Shown: piece by piece, positions 1-7,413 of the stretch | How the letters are laid out: each line of letters begins with the position of its first letter | How positions within the stretch are numbered: the first letter of the stretch is position 1 | Assembly (NCBI RefSeq): GCF_001426435.1 | Contig: NZ_LMER01000001.1 | Coordinates: 320,752 to 384,751, forward strand | Reading direction: 5' to 3' | Source of the DNA: Angustibacter sp. Root456 | GTDB lineage: Bacteria > Actinomycetota > Actinomycetes > Actinomycetales > Angustibacteraceae | Length of the DNA: 64,000 nt | Notes under the pieces: generated by a model | The model's input: only the letters and a program-made list of their open reading frames with translations | Databases searched by the model: none | What the model was told of the DNA's origin: nothing | Translations under genes and position numbers: made by a program

Positions 1-953
1 CGATGCGGCGCCGGGTGGTGGTGGTCGGACGCCGGCCCGAGCGCCGCCAGCCGCAGCTGCAGCTCGGTGACGTCGCGCGCCATCGACGCCAGCAGCGGCT
101 GGCGCGCCGGTGAGGTGAGCGCGCGGCGGCGCGGCGACGGCGCGGCGAGCCCGGCCACGGCGCGCCACAGGGCGGGCGAGGGGTGCACCAGCCACAGGTG
201 CACGTCACGGTGGACGCTCAGCGCCTGCAGGACGGCGAGCTGGTCGGCGGCCAGCCGCGTCGGCCCGAACACCGACAGCCGCGAGGGCAGGTCGAGCACC
301 GCCGGATCGTCGACCAGCCGCTGCACCGCCAGCGGCAGGCGCTCGGCCGGGCTCGGCACCCCGACGCGCTCGCGCAGGACCCGCCACAGCCTCGGCTGCC
401 AGGCCAGGTCGCGTGGCACCGGCTGCGCTGCACCATCCACCACCGTGCCGTCGTCGTCGCGGCCCTGCGCCCACGCCTGCACCATCGACGGGCGCTGCCG
501 GGCGTACTCGCTGAACAGGCGGGCCAGGTGCCGCACGACGACGAGGCGCCGCCCCTGCCGCAGCTCGTCGTCGCTGCCCGCCCCGAGGTGGCGCCCCAGC
601 ACGGCGCACCAGGGCTCACCGGCGCACTCGTCGACCACCTGCAGCAACGGCCAGGTCAGCGCCGAGGTGCGCCAGGGGTCGTCGTCCGCCTCCAGGCCGA
701 CCGCGGCCGCGAGCGCCTCGCGCACGAGCCGGGCGGGCGAGCCGAAAGACACGTTCGCGCACACTCCGGCCTCGCCCGGGGATGGCGCCGCGCCCAGGTG
801 GTGCGACAGCCGCTGGGCGAGCCAGCGCTCGACGCCCCGGGTGGGCACCGCCACGACGTCCGGTGTGAACGGGTCGTCCGGCGGATCGGCGAGGACGTCC
901 GCCAGGGCGCCGACGAGCGCGTCCGCGCGCTCGCTGCGGTGCAGGTGCAGCAC
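1..953 (-). CDS. recC: RecC, exodeoxyribonuclease V gamma subunit (N-terminal part)
   Basis: This is the 5' part of the gene on the minus strand; it runs off the left edge. The product is the non-catalytic helicase-like subunit of RecBCD, which processes double-strand breaks for recombination. The reading frame begins VLHLHRSERADALVGAL and continues with the family hallmark TRGVERWLAQRLSHHLG near residue 40, then VSFGSPARLV and WPLLQVVDE. The GTG start at 953 has GAGGGGG about five bases upstream. The gene lies 74 bp downstream of the STAS gene on the same strand. About 317 of the roughly 1100 residues expected for the family are visible. Identification rests on N-terminal motifs, so it is good but not complete. 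Confidence 0.88.
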   Translation of the reverse strand, partial: MLHLHRSERADALVGALADVLADPPDDPFTPDVVAVPTRGVERWLAQRLSHHLGAAPSPGEAGVCANVSFGSPARLVREALAAAVGLEADDDPWRTSALTWPLLQVVDECAGEPWCAVLGRHLGAGSDDELRQGRRLVVVRHLARLFSEYARQRPSMVQAWAQGRDDDGTVVDGAAQPVPRDLAWQPRLWRVLRERVGVPSPAERLPLAVQRLVDDPAVLDLPSRLSVFGPTRLAADQLAVLQALSVHRDVHLWLVHPSPALWRAVAGLAAPSPRRRALTSPARQPLLASMARDVTELQLRLAALGPASDHHHPAPH

Positions 954-1027
954 TCGGCCCCCTCGGGTTCGGTCGTCGCGAGGAGCCTATGACGCGACGC
1001 CGACACCGCGGCGAGCAGCCGCGGGCT

Positions 1028-1465
1028 TCAGCGCACCACGAGCTGGCGCGGCACCAGCCGCTGCCTGCGGGGGCTGACTCCCCCGGCCACGCCCACAGCC
1101 AGCGGCACGGTCGGCAGCACCCGGTAGGCGTCGTGGCCGAACTCCTGCAACCAGCTGATCGAGGCGTGGGACGCCGTCACGAGCGACAGCGAGGCGCCCT
1201 GGCGCGCCAGCACCGCGCGGATCCAACCCAGGACGAGCACCGACTCCTGGCCCAGCTCGGCCCCGTTGACGTCGAGCACCACGTGCGCCGTACGCACCTT
1301 GAGCGCGGCCTGCACGGCCTTGCGCAGCGCGCCGAACGCGTCGCCGTCGAGCGGCCCGGTGGCGGTGATGACCGCGACCCCGGCCGTGACGCGCGCCGAG
1401 GCCTCGAACGGCGCGACGTCGGCCACCGCCTCGGACGGAGCGGGGGCGGGCTGCACGTGCGTCAT
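1028..1465 (-). CDS. STAS-domain protein (anti-sigma factor antagonist-like)
   Basis: A 145-residue protein with one STAS-type fold: AGVAVITATGPLDGDAFGAL (residues about 28-47), AHVVLDVNGAELGQESVLVL, then a helix and the strand LSLVTASHASISWLQEFG. STAS proteins bind anti-sigma kinases and are controlled by serine/threonine phosphorylation. The usual phospho-acceptor serine before the central helix is not clearly present (ELGQESVLVL instead of a D-S-S/T-G motif), so it may be a non-classical STAS protein. The ATG at 1465 has GGAGG upstream; frames extending further 5' lack support. The conserved part ends near residue 125. No partner kinase is adjacent, but two PP2C phosphatases of the kind that act on STAS proteins lie elsewhere in the window. 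Confidence 0.7.
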   Translation of the reverse strand: MTHVQPAPAPSEAVADVAPFEASARVTAGVAVITATGPLDGDAFGALRKAVQAALKVRTAHVVLDVNGAELGQESVLVLGWIRAVLARQGASLSLVTASHASISWLQEFGHDAYRVLPTVPLAVGVAGGVSPRRQRLVPRQLVVR

Positions 1466-1629
1466 CGGGACCTCCGGGTCAAGTCCGGGTCGAAACCGGT
1501 GGAAGTGGCTCGACCTGAGGTTCGCCGCCGACGGGTGGTGCTCGCCAGGGACCATGGTCCTCCGGGGCGAATGCTGCCCGGCGGTGAGCTCGGCCGGTGG
1601 CGGCGCGGGAGGTGTGGCACGGTGCTGGC

Positions 1630-2472
1630 ATGCAGGTTCCCGCACCTCGCGCGCTGCCGGTCGTGGTCGGCGGGCAGTGGCTGGCCGCGCACCGCGATGA
1701 CGTGGTGGCGGCCGACGTCCGGTGGTACCTCGACGGCCGGTCGGGGCGTGCCGCCTACGACGCCGGGCACCTTCCCGGTGCCGTCTTCGTCGACCTCGAC
1801 CGGTGGCTCGCCGCGCCACCGGACGCCAGCGGCGCGCGCCACCCGCTGCCCGACCCGGCGGTGTTCGCCGAGGGCATGGCCGCGGCCGGTATCGGGGACG
1901 ACACCGCCGTGGTGGCGTACGACGACGCCGGCGGGGTGATCGCGGCCCGGCTCGTGTGGATGCTGCGCGCCACCGGGCACGCCGCCGCGCTGCTCGACGG
2001 CGGCCTGGGTGCCTGGGCAGGCGCGCTCAGCACCGAGCTGGTCGCCCCCACTGCGGCTGCGCGGTTCACGGCGCGCCAGTGGCCGGCGACGCTGCTCGCC
2101 ACCGTCGACGACGCCACCGACCCGCGACACGTCGTACTCGACGCCCGCGACCACGAGCGCTACGCGGGCGCCACCGAGCCGGTCGACCCGCGCGCCGGCC
2201 ACATCCCCGGAGCCCGCAGCCTCCCCACGCGCGAGCACCTCGACGCTCATGGGCACTTCCTGCCCAGAGACGTTCTGCGGCAACGGTTCCAGGAGGCCGG
2301 AGTTCACCCGGGATCCTCGGTCGTCGCCTACTGCGGGTCCGGCGTCACGGCCTGCCACAGCCTGCTCGCGCTCGAGCTCGCGGGGTTCGCTCCCGGCCGG
2401 CTCTACCCCGGCTCGTGGTCGCAGTACTGCGCCGACTCCTCGCGCGAGGCGCGCACCGGCGACCGGCCCTGA
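1630..2472 (+). CDS. Sulfurtransferase with tandem rhodanese domains
   Basis: A 280-residue thiosulfate/3-mercaptopyruvate sulfurtransferase. It has two rhodanese modules, about residues 10-130 and 150-275. The N-terminal module has an Asp (VVAYDDAGG) where the catalytic Cys would be, as is normal. The C-terminal module carries the active loop YCGSGVTA with Cys at about 235. It transfers sulfane sulfur to cyanide or thiol acceptors in the cytoplasm. The ATG at 1630 is chosen because homology begins at VVVGGQWL. In-frame GTG codons at 1597 and 1612 are alternatives; the latter sits directly on a purine-rich GGGAGG. It is monocistronic or divergent from the STAS gene. Confidence 0.87.
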   Translation: MQVPAPRALPVVVGGQWLAAHRDDVVAADVRWYLDGRSGRAAYDAGHLPGAVFVDLDRWLAAPPDASGARHPLPDPAVFAEGMAAAGIGDDTAVVAYDDAGGVIAARLVWMLRATGHAAALLDGGLGAWAGALSTELVAPTAAARFTARQWPATLLATVDDATDPRHVVLDARDHERYAGATEPVDPRAGHIPGARSLPTREHLDAHGHFLPRDVLRQRFQEAGVHPGSSVVAYCGSGVTACHSLLALELAGFAPGRLYPGSWSQYCADSSREARTGDRP

Positions 2473-2575
2473 CCCACCGACGCCAGGAAGTTCCCGGCTC
2501 GACGCATCAGGACGGCAGCCGCTCGCCTCTTGTCATCAGCGGGTCGCCTCGATCCGCGGAGCAGGAGCAGGAGCC

Positions 2576-2857
2576 ATGTCGTACTTCAGCCGAGCGTTCC
2601 TCGCCGCCGCCGGCGAGCGCGCCGTCAAGACCTTCGCCCAGACGCTCGCGGCGCTGCTGGCCGCCAACGGGTCCGGCGTCCTGGACGTCGACTGGCTGGG
2701 TGGCCTGTCGGTCGCCGCCTCGGCCGCCGTCGTGTCGCTGCTGACGTCGGTGGCGTCCGGTGGGGTGGGTGAGCCCGGTCCGTCACTGACGAGCGAGGGG
2801 CTGGCAGCGAACCGCGCCAGCCGGAACAGGAGCCGGCAGGTCGCCGTTCGCACCTGA
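2576..2857 (+). CDS. Small r1t-type phage holin-like protein
   Basis: A 93-residue protein with two hydrophobic segments (about residues 20-32 and 41-60) separated by a short acidic turn (DVDW), followed by TSVASGGVGEPG and a basic tail. Spacing and sequence match the r1t/HOL family of actinophage holins (AERAVKTFAQTLAALL, LDVDWL, SVAASAAVVSLLTS). Holins form membrane lesions that release endolysin. Here there is no endolysin, capsid or integrase gene nearby, so it is either a phage remnant or a domesticated small membrane protein. The ATG has a GGAG five bases upstream. The stop is one base before the next start, so it is likely cotranscribed with the downstream MpaB-like gene. Confidence 0.75.
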   Translation: MSYFSRAFLAAAGERAVKTFAQTLAALLAANGSGVLDVDWLGGLSVAASAAVVSLLTSVASGGVGEPGPSLTSEGLAANRASRNRSRQVAVRT

Positions 2858-2858
2858 T

Positions 2859-3740
2859 GTGACGCTCCTCGACCCCGCCCTCCACCGGGCCCGCACGCAG
2901 CTCGCCGGTGCCCTGCGCGCCCGCGTGGCCGGCCGGGACGCCCAGCGCAAGGCCGAGCGCATCTGGCTGAGCGAGGGCCCCCGCTGGTTCACGCCCGACG
3001 ACCCGATCTGGCGGGTGCACGCCGACGCCGCGATGTTCCCCGCCGGCATCCGCGCGCTGCTGCTGCAGTCGCTGCACCCCCTGGCGATGGCCGGCGTCGC
3101 GGCGCACTCGGGCTACAAGGGAGACCCGTGGGGCCGGCTGCAGCGCACGAGCGAGTTCCTCGCGACGACGACGTTCGGCACCATCGAGCACGCCGAGCAG
3201 CAGATCGCCCGGGTGCGCCGCATCCACGAGCGGGTGCGCGGCACCGCTCCGGACGGCCGGCCGTACGCCGCCAGCGACCCGCACCTGCTGCGCTGGGTGC
3301 ACGTCACCGAGGCCGACAGCTTCCTCACCGCGTTCCAGCGCTACGCCGACGCACCGCTGACGCCCGCTGAAGCCGACCGGTACGTCGAGCAGGCGGCCGT
3401 GGTGGCGGGGCGACTCGGTGTGGTCGACCCGCCGACGACGGTGGAGCAGCTGCGGGCCACGATCGACGGCTACCGCCCCGAGCTCGCGAGCACCCCCGCC
3501 GCCCGCGAGGCCGCGCGCTTCCTGCTGGTGCACCCACCGCTGCCGATCGCTGCCCGACCCGGCTACCTGGCGCTGGCCGCCGGCGCCGTCGCCCTGCTCC
3601 CCCGCTGGGCGCGCACCCCGCTGCGACTGCCGTCGCTGCCCGTCACCGACCGGCTCGTCGGCCGCCCGCTCGGGGCGGCCGCGACGTCGGTGGTGCGCTG
3701 GGCGATGCGCCATCCGGACGACGTCCGCAACCGCGCGTAG
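2859..3740 (+). CDS. Oxygenase MpaB-family protein (DUF2236)
   Basis: A 293-residue soluble protein of the MpaB/latex-clearing-protein-like family, haem b proteins of uncertain substrate. Family features are DPIWRVHADAAMFPAGIRAL (about 46-65), LHPLAMAGVAAHSGY, DPWGRLQRTSEFLATTTFGT, and the helix LRWVHVTEADSFLTAFQRY with the His that usually ligates haem. The start is GTG at 2859, overlapping nothing but only one base after the holin-like stop. No signal peptide is visible. Convergent with the helicase gene (13 bp between stops). The substrate cannot be inferred from context. Confidence 0.85.
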   Translation: MTLLDPALHRARTQLAGALRARVAGRDAQRKAERIWLSEGPRWFTPDDPIWRVHADAAMFPAGIRALLLQSLHPLAMAGVAAHSGYKGDPWGRLQRTSEFLATTTFGTIEHAEQQIARVRRIHERVRGTAPDGRPYAASDPHLLRWVHVTEADSFLTAFQRYADAPLTPAEADRYVEQAAVVAGRLGVVDPPTTVEQLRATIDGYRPELASTPAAREAARFLLVHPPLPIAARPGYLALAAGAVALLPRWARTPLRLPSLPVTDRLVGRPLGAAATSVVRWAMRHPDDVRNRA

Positions 3741-3753
3741 GGCGCGGGCGGGC

Positions 3754-5877
3754 TCAGCGGCGGCGCAAGGCCTCGGTGAGCAGGCCCACGAGCGCCTCGA
3801 GCTGGACGTCGGCCGACACCGACACCTCCTCGTCCGAGCCGTCCAGGGCTCGGGCGGCGAGCCCGGCCTTGCTGTCGATGAGCTGGGCGACCTGGGTGTC
3901 GAGCGTCTGCGCCGCGATGATGCGCCACGCGGTCACCGGCTCGGTCTGGCCGATGCGGTGCACGCGGTCGATCGCCTGGGTCTGCTCGGCGTCGGTCCAC
4001 GACAGCTCGGCGAGCACCACGTTGGACGCCACCTGGAGGTTCAGGCCCACACCCGCCGCGGTGAGCGAGCAGACGATGACGGGCACATCGGGGTCGTTCG
4101 TGAACGCGTCGATGTTCTCCTGGCGCGCCTTCGGCGTCTGGTCACCGCGCACCGACGAGTAGCGCATGCCGCGCCGCGCGAACGTCTCCTGCGCGGTGTC
4201 CATGACGTCGATGTGCTTGGCGAACACGACCACCTTGCCGACGCTGCGCGCCAGCTGGGCGGCGTAGTCGGCGGCGAGCCCGGCCTTGGCCTGGCCGATC
4301 CGGCGCATGAGCGAGAAGACGTTCTCGCCGGTGCTGGCCGCCTCGGCGTCGCGCTCGGCCTTGGCGACCACGCGCACGAGCTCGTGGTCGATGCCGTCGG
4401 TGGTGGTGGACGACGACCGTGCGGCCAGGGCGGCGTCGTACCGCTGCAGCAGGCGCCGGGCGAGCTCGGCCTCGGCCTCGCGGATCGAGCGGCCGGCGTC
4501 GTCGTCCAGCTCGACCGGCAGGTCGGCGATGCGACGGGCCGGGATGTCGGAGGCGACGTCGACCTTGCGGCGACGCACGATGCCGAAGTCGACGACGGTC
4601 GAGCGGGCGGCCGGGTAGAACTGCGGGTCGGCGGGCGTCCAGCCGTTCTCCTCCAGCGCGGCCAGCAGCTCGGCGCGGGGGGCCTTGGCTTCGATCCAGC
4701 CCAGGAACTCCCAGATCGCCTGGAAGTCCTCGATGTCGTTGACCAGCGGGGTGCCGGTGAGCGCCATCATGAGCGGTCGCAGCATCCGCTGCCGGATCCG
4801 CTCCGCCGTCTGCAGCACGTTCTGCGAGCGCTGCGAGGACTTGTTCTTGATGAAGTGCGCCTCGTCGACGACCATGCCGCGGAAGCCGAACGACCCCAGC
4901 CAGCCGACGTGGCGGTCGAGGATCTCGTAGTTGACGATCACGATGTCGGCGAAGCCGTCGACGTTCTCACCGTCACCGTGCACCACGGTGGGCACGCGGC
5001 TCGGGGTCCACAGGTGCACCTCGCGCGCCCAGTTGGTCTTGACGACGTTGGGCACCACGACGAGCAGCGGGAAGGCGTTCGCCGCCTGCGCCGCGAGCAG
5101 CGCCTGCGCGGTCTTGCCGAGGCCCGGCTCGTCGGCGAGCAGGAAGCTGCGGTGCCCCTGGGCCGCCGCGGCCACGAGCTGGCCCTGGTGGTGCATCAGC
5201 TGCAGGCCGTCGGGACCCTTGAGGGTCGCCGGCTCGGGCAGCTGCATGCACGAGGAGTCGCCGCCCTGCTCGAAGGAGCGGAACAGCGGACCGAGCAGCT
5301 CCCAGCCCGTGAGCAGGCCGGTGCGGCGGCGGCGTTCGCCGACCGCCTCGTAGTCGGGCTCGAGGAACGGGTTGGCGAGCTGGCGCGCGCGCACCGACAT
5401 CGGGATCACCGAGCGGGCGGACGCCGGGTCAGGCACCTGCGGCTCGACCAGCTCCTCCGGCGGCTCGAGGCCGCCCTCGAGCATCATGTCGCGCTTGAGG
5501 ATGCGGGCGTCGTCCGTCACCGAGGCGTCCTCGGCGAGCAGCCCGAGCAGGGAGGGGTCGCGCGCGGCGATCTTGGCGAGGATCGTCGCGATGCCGTCGA
5601 GCCGCTTGAGCTGCTCGGCGCGCCAGACCTCGGTGACGTCGTCCTGCGCCTTGACGCGGGCGCGTTCCTCGCGCACGAGCAGGGCGATGACCTGGAACTT
5701 CGTGCGCCCGCTGCGCCGGATGGCGCCGCGCTGGGCCTGAGCCTCGACCTCGCGCACCGCCTTGGCGAGCACGGGCATCAGGCCCTCGTCGTCCGTGTGC
5801 TTGGTGCGCCGCCGGTCGCGGCCGCTGGAGCTGCTGGAGCGCGACGTCGTGGCTGTGCGCTGGCCTCGTCCGGCCAA
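3754..5877 (-). CDS. SNF2-type DEAD/DEAH-box helicase
   Basis: A 707-residue superfamily 2 ATPase of the SNF2/RapA-like class. It shows Walker A LADEPGLGKTAQAL, the Walker B box MVVDEAHFIKN, motif III LTGTP, and C-terminal helicase motifs including VFAKHIDVMD, VIVCSLTAAGVGLNLQ and the arginine-finger motif QAIDRVHRIGQTEPV. It probably translocates on duplex DNA to remodel nucleoprotein or stalled transcription. An open frame extends to 6138, but a strong GGAGGAGGA lies just upstream of TTG at 5877. The conserved sequence (AGRGQRTATT onward) also starts there, so TTG is the chosen start. The N-terminal ~120 residues are basic and low complexity. No restriction or nuclease partner is adjacent. 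Confidence 0.9.
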   Translation of the reverse strand: MAGRGQRTATTSRSSSSSGRDRRRTKHTDDEGLMPVLAKAVREVEAQAQRGAIRRSGRTKFQVIALLVREERARVKAQDDVTEVWRAEQLKRLDGIATILAKIAARDPSLLGLLAEDASVTDDARILKRDMMLEGGLEPPEELVEPQVPDPASARSVIPMSVRARQLANPFLEPDYEAVGERRRRTGLLTGWELLGPLFRSFEQGGDSSCMQLPEPATLKGPDGLQLMHHQGQLVAAAAQGHRSFLLADEPGLGKTAQALLAAQAANAFPLLVVVPNVVKTNWAREVHLWTPSRVPTVVHGDGENVDGFADIVIVNYEILDRHVGWLGSFGFRGMVVDEAHFIKNKSSQRSQNVLQTAERIRQRMLRPLMMALTGTPLVNDIEDFQAIWEFLGWIEAKAPRAELLAALEENGWTPADPQFYPAARSTVVDFGIVRRRKVDVASDIPARRIADLPVELDDDAGRSIREAEAELARRLLQRYDAALAARSSSTTTDGIDHELVRVVAKAERDAEAASTGENVFSLMRRIGQAKAGLAADYAAQLARSVGKVVVFAKHIDVMDTAQETFARRGMRYSSVRGDQTPKARQENIDAFTNDPDVPVIVCSLTAAGVGLNLQVASNVVLAELSWTDAEQTQAIDRVHRIGQTEPVTAWRIIAAQTLDTQVAQLIDSKAGLAARALDGSDEEVSVSADVQLEALVGLLTEALRRR

Positions 5878-6097
5878 GGACTCCTCCTCCGGCGCCGTGA
5901 GGCGCAAGGGCGTGACGACACGGGACCGACCCGGCCCCGAGATCCGCGGCGGTGCAGCGCCGTCGGGTGCGGCGTCGAGCGCCGCGGCCGGCCGCCGTGC
6001 AGGCAGCCGGTGCAGGTGCGCCGGTCGCGTCGCGAGCTCACGTGGGAGCCACGAGGTGCAAGCCGGTGACACCACTCTACCGGACGAGGGCGCCGCT

Positions 6098-6175
6098 CCC
6101 ACCGCGCACATCGGGTCCGAAGGGCGCGGCGGCCTCACTCCAGGCGTGCACCGTGGATCCGATGTGCACGGTGGG
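6098..6175. repeat. Inverted repeat of 21-bp arms, 19/21 paired
   Basis: Arms at 6098-6118 and 6155-6175 are reverse complements with only two mismatches and a 36-bp spacer. The core reads GGAYCCGATGTGC followed by a G-rich tail on the strand of each arm. A related single copy lies at 19656-19678, upstream of the DUF1622 operon. The repeat may be a regulator binding site or a short dispersed element. It sits between two divergent promoters, just upstream of the likely GNAT transcription start. Confidence 0.6.
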
Positions 6176-6184
6176 GGACGTCGC

Positions 6185-6190
6185 TAGGGT
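6185..6190 (+). promoter_or_regulatory. -10 element TAGGGT of leaderless GNAT gene
   Basis: A TAnnnT hexamer ends six bases before GTG at 6197. The same geometry is seen for seven other genes in this window. No convincing -35 hexamer was found. Confidence 0.5.
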
Positions 6191-6196
6191 GCGGAC

Positions 6197-6742
6197 GTGG
6201 ACGAGCCGAAGCTGCCCCTTCGCACCGAGCGCCTCGTGCTGCGCCTGCACGAGCCGCAGGACACCGCTGCTCTGCGCGCGTACTACGGCGACCCCGAGGT
6301 CGTGCGGTACGTGCCCTTCGCGCCCTGGGACGACGAGAGCACGCCCGAGCACATGGCCAAGCGCGTGAAGCGGCGCGGGCTCACCTGCGAGGCACGCGGG
6401 CTCGGGGTCGTGGCCGTGCTCGACGGCCGCGTCGTCGGGGACGTCGCGCTGTGGAGCACGGACGACGCCCAGCGCCTCGCCGAGATCGGCTGGGCGTTCC
6501 ACCCTGAGGTCGCCGGGCGAGGGCTGGCCACCGAGGCTGCGGCCGCGGTGCTCGACATCGCCTTCGACACCTACGGGCTGCACCGCGTGGCGGCGCAGCT
6601 CGATCCACGCAACGTCGCGTCGGCTCGCCTCTGCGAGCGCCTGGGCATGCAGCGCGAGGCCCACCTGCGGCAGAGCTGGTGGGAGGACGGCGAGTGGACC
6701 GACAGCCTCGTCTACGGCCTGCTCGAGAGCGATCGGCGCTAG
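6197..6742 (+). CDS. GNAT-family N-acetyltransferase (RimJ/RimL type)
   Basis: A 181-residue acetyltransferase of the RimJ/RimL subfamily. The pattern is LRTERLVLRLHEPQDTAAL at residues 8-26, LAEIGWAFHPEVAGRGLATE (motif A with the acetyl-CoA loop, about 95-114), then HRVAAQLDPRNVASARLCER and LGMQREAHLRQSWWEDGEW. These enzymes acetylate N-terminal alanine of ribosomal proteins or small amines; the substrate is not predictable here. The start GTG at 6197 has no Shine-Dalgarno but is six bases from a TAGGGT -10 box, implying a leaderless mRNA. Its 3' end overlaps the convergent kdpE gene by four bases. Confidence 0.88.
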   Translation: MDEPKLPLRTERLVLRLHEPQDTAALRAYYGDPEVVRYVPFAPWDDESTPEHMAKRVKRRGLTCEARGLGVVAVLDGRVVGDVALWSTDDAQRLAEIGWAFHPEVAGRGLATEAAAAVLDIAFDTYGLHRVAAQLDPRNVASARLCERLGMQREAHLRQSWWEDGEWTDSLVYGLLESDRR

Positions 6743-7413
6743 GGCTCCAGCCGGTACCCCACGCCGGGTTCGGTGATGAGGTGCCGAGGGCGTGAGGGGT
6801 CCGGCTCGAGCTTGCGGCGCAGCTGCGAGACGTAGACGCGCAGGTAGTTCGACTCACTGCCGTAGTGCGGCCCCCACACCTGCTGCAGCAGCTCGCGCTG
6901 GGTGACCAGCTTGCCGGGATGGCGGGCGAGCACCTCGAGCACGTGCCACTCGGTGGGGGTCAGCCGCACCTGCGCCCCGTTCGAACGCACCGTGTGAGCC
7001 GCGAAGTCGACGGTGAACGAGGCCGTCTCGAGCCCGACCGCTCCCTCGGCCGGTGTCGCCCGCCGCACCGCAGCCCGCAGTCGCGCGAGCAGCTCGACGA
7101 GGTCGAACGGCTTGGTGACGTAGTCGTCCGCGCCGGCATCGAGCGCCGCGACCTTCTGCCCTCGGTCGTGCCGGGCCGACAGCACGACGATCGGCACGCT
7201 CGACCAGCCGCGCAGACCCTCGACCACCTCGACGCCGTCGAGATCGGGCAGGCCCAGGTCGAGCACCACCACGTCGGGCGGACGTCGGGCCGCGGCCGCG
7301 AGCGCCGACGCGCCGTCCGCGACCGCCTCGACGTCGTACCCGTGCGCCCGCAGGTTGATGGCGAGCGCGCGCCCGAGCGCGATCTCGTCCTCGACCACCA
7401 GCGCGCGGGTCAT
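6739..7413 (-). CDS. kdpE: KdpE-type OmpR-family response regulator
   Basis: A 224-residue regulator with a receiver domain (residues 1-115) whose phospho-acceptor is Asp52 in VVVLDLGLPDLDG and whose conserved Lys is in DDYVTKPF. It ends in an OmpR/PhoB winged helix (RLTPTEWHVLEVLARHPGKL, RVYVSQLRRKLEPDP, EPGVGYRL), close to the KdpE consensus. It is activated by the upstream KdpD-like kinase and probably controls the kimA-like permease of the same operon, since no kdpFABC is present in the window. The start overlaps the kinase stop by four bases (ATGA), indicating translational coupling. OmpR-family proteins bind direct repeats, and such repeats lie upstream of the operon. Confidence 0.93.
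   Translation of the reverse strand: MTRALVVEDEIALGRALAINLRAHGYDVEAVADGASALAAAARRPPDVVVLDLGLPDLDGVEVVEGLRGWSSVPIVVLSARHDRGQKVAALDAGADDYVTKPFDLVELLARLRAAVRRATPAEGAVGLETASFTVDFAAHTVRSNGAQVRLTPTEWHVLEVLARHPGKLVTQRELLQQVWGPHYGSESNYLRVYVSQLRRKLEPDPSRPRHLITEPGVGYRLEP

Larger units (their letters stand above)
5878..6196. other. 319-bp intergenic region between divergent helicase and GNAT genes
   Basis: No coding frame with plausible composition is seen here, although the helicase frame stays open to 6138. The region holds the helicase Shine-Dalgarno, a long imperfect inverted repeat (6098-6118 with 6155-6175) and, on the plus strand, a TAGGGT -10 element at 6185-6190 exactly six bases before the GNAT GTG start. 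Confidence 0.6.

Noticed and set aside
2576-2857. Prophage or phage-like island around the holin gene
   Set aside because: No integrase, terminase, portal, tail, endolysin or attachment-site repeat was found on either side.
3418-6069. Very long open frames antisense to the helicase and to many other genes
   Set aside because: They are rich in Arg, Ala, His and Gly with no domain structure and arise from third-position G+C bias on the opposite strand.
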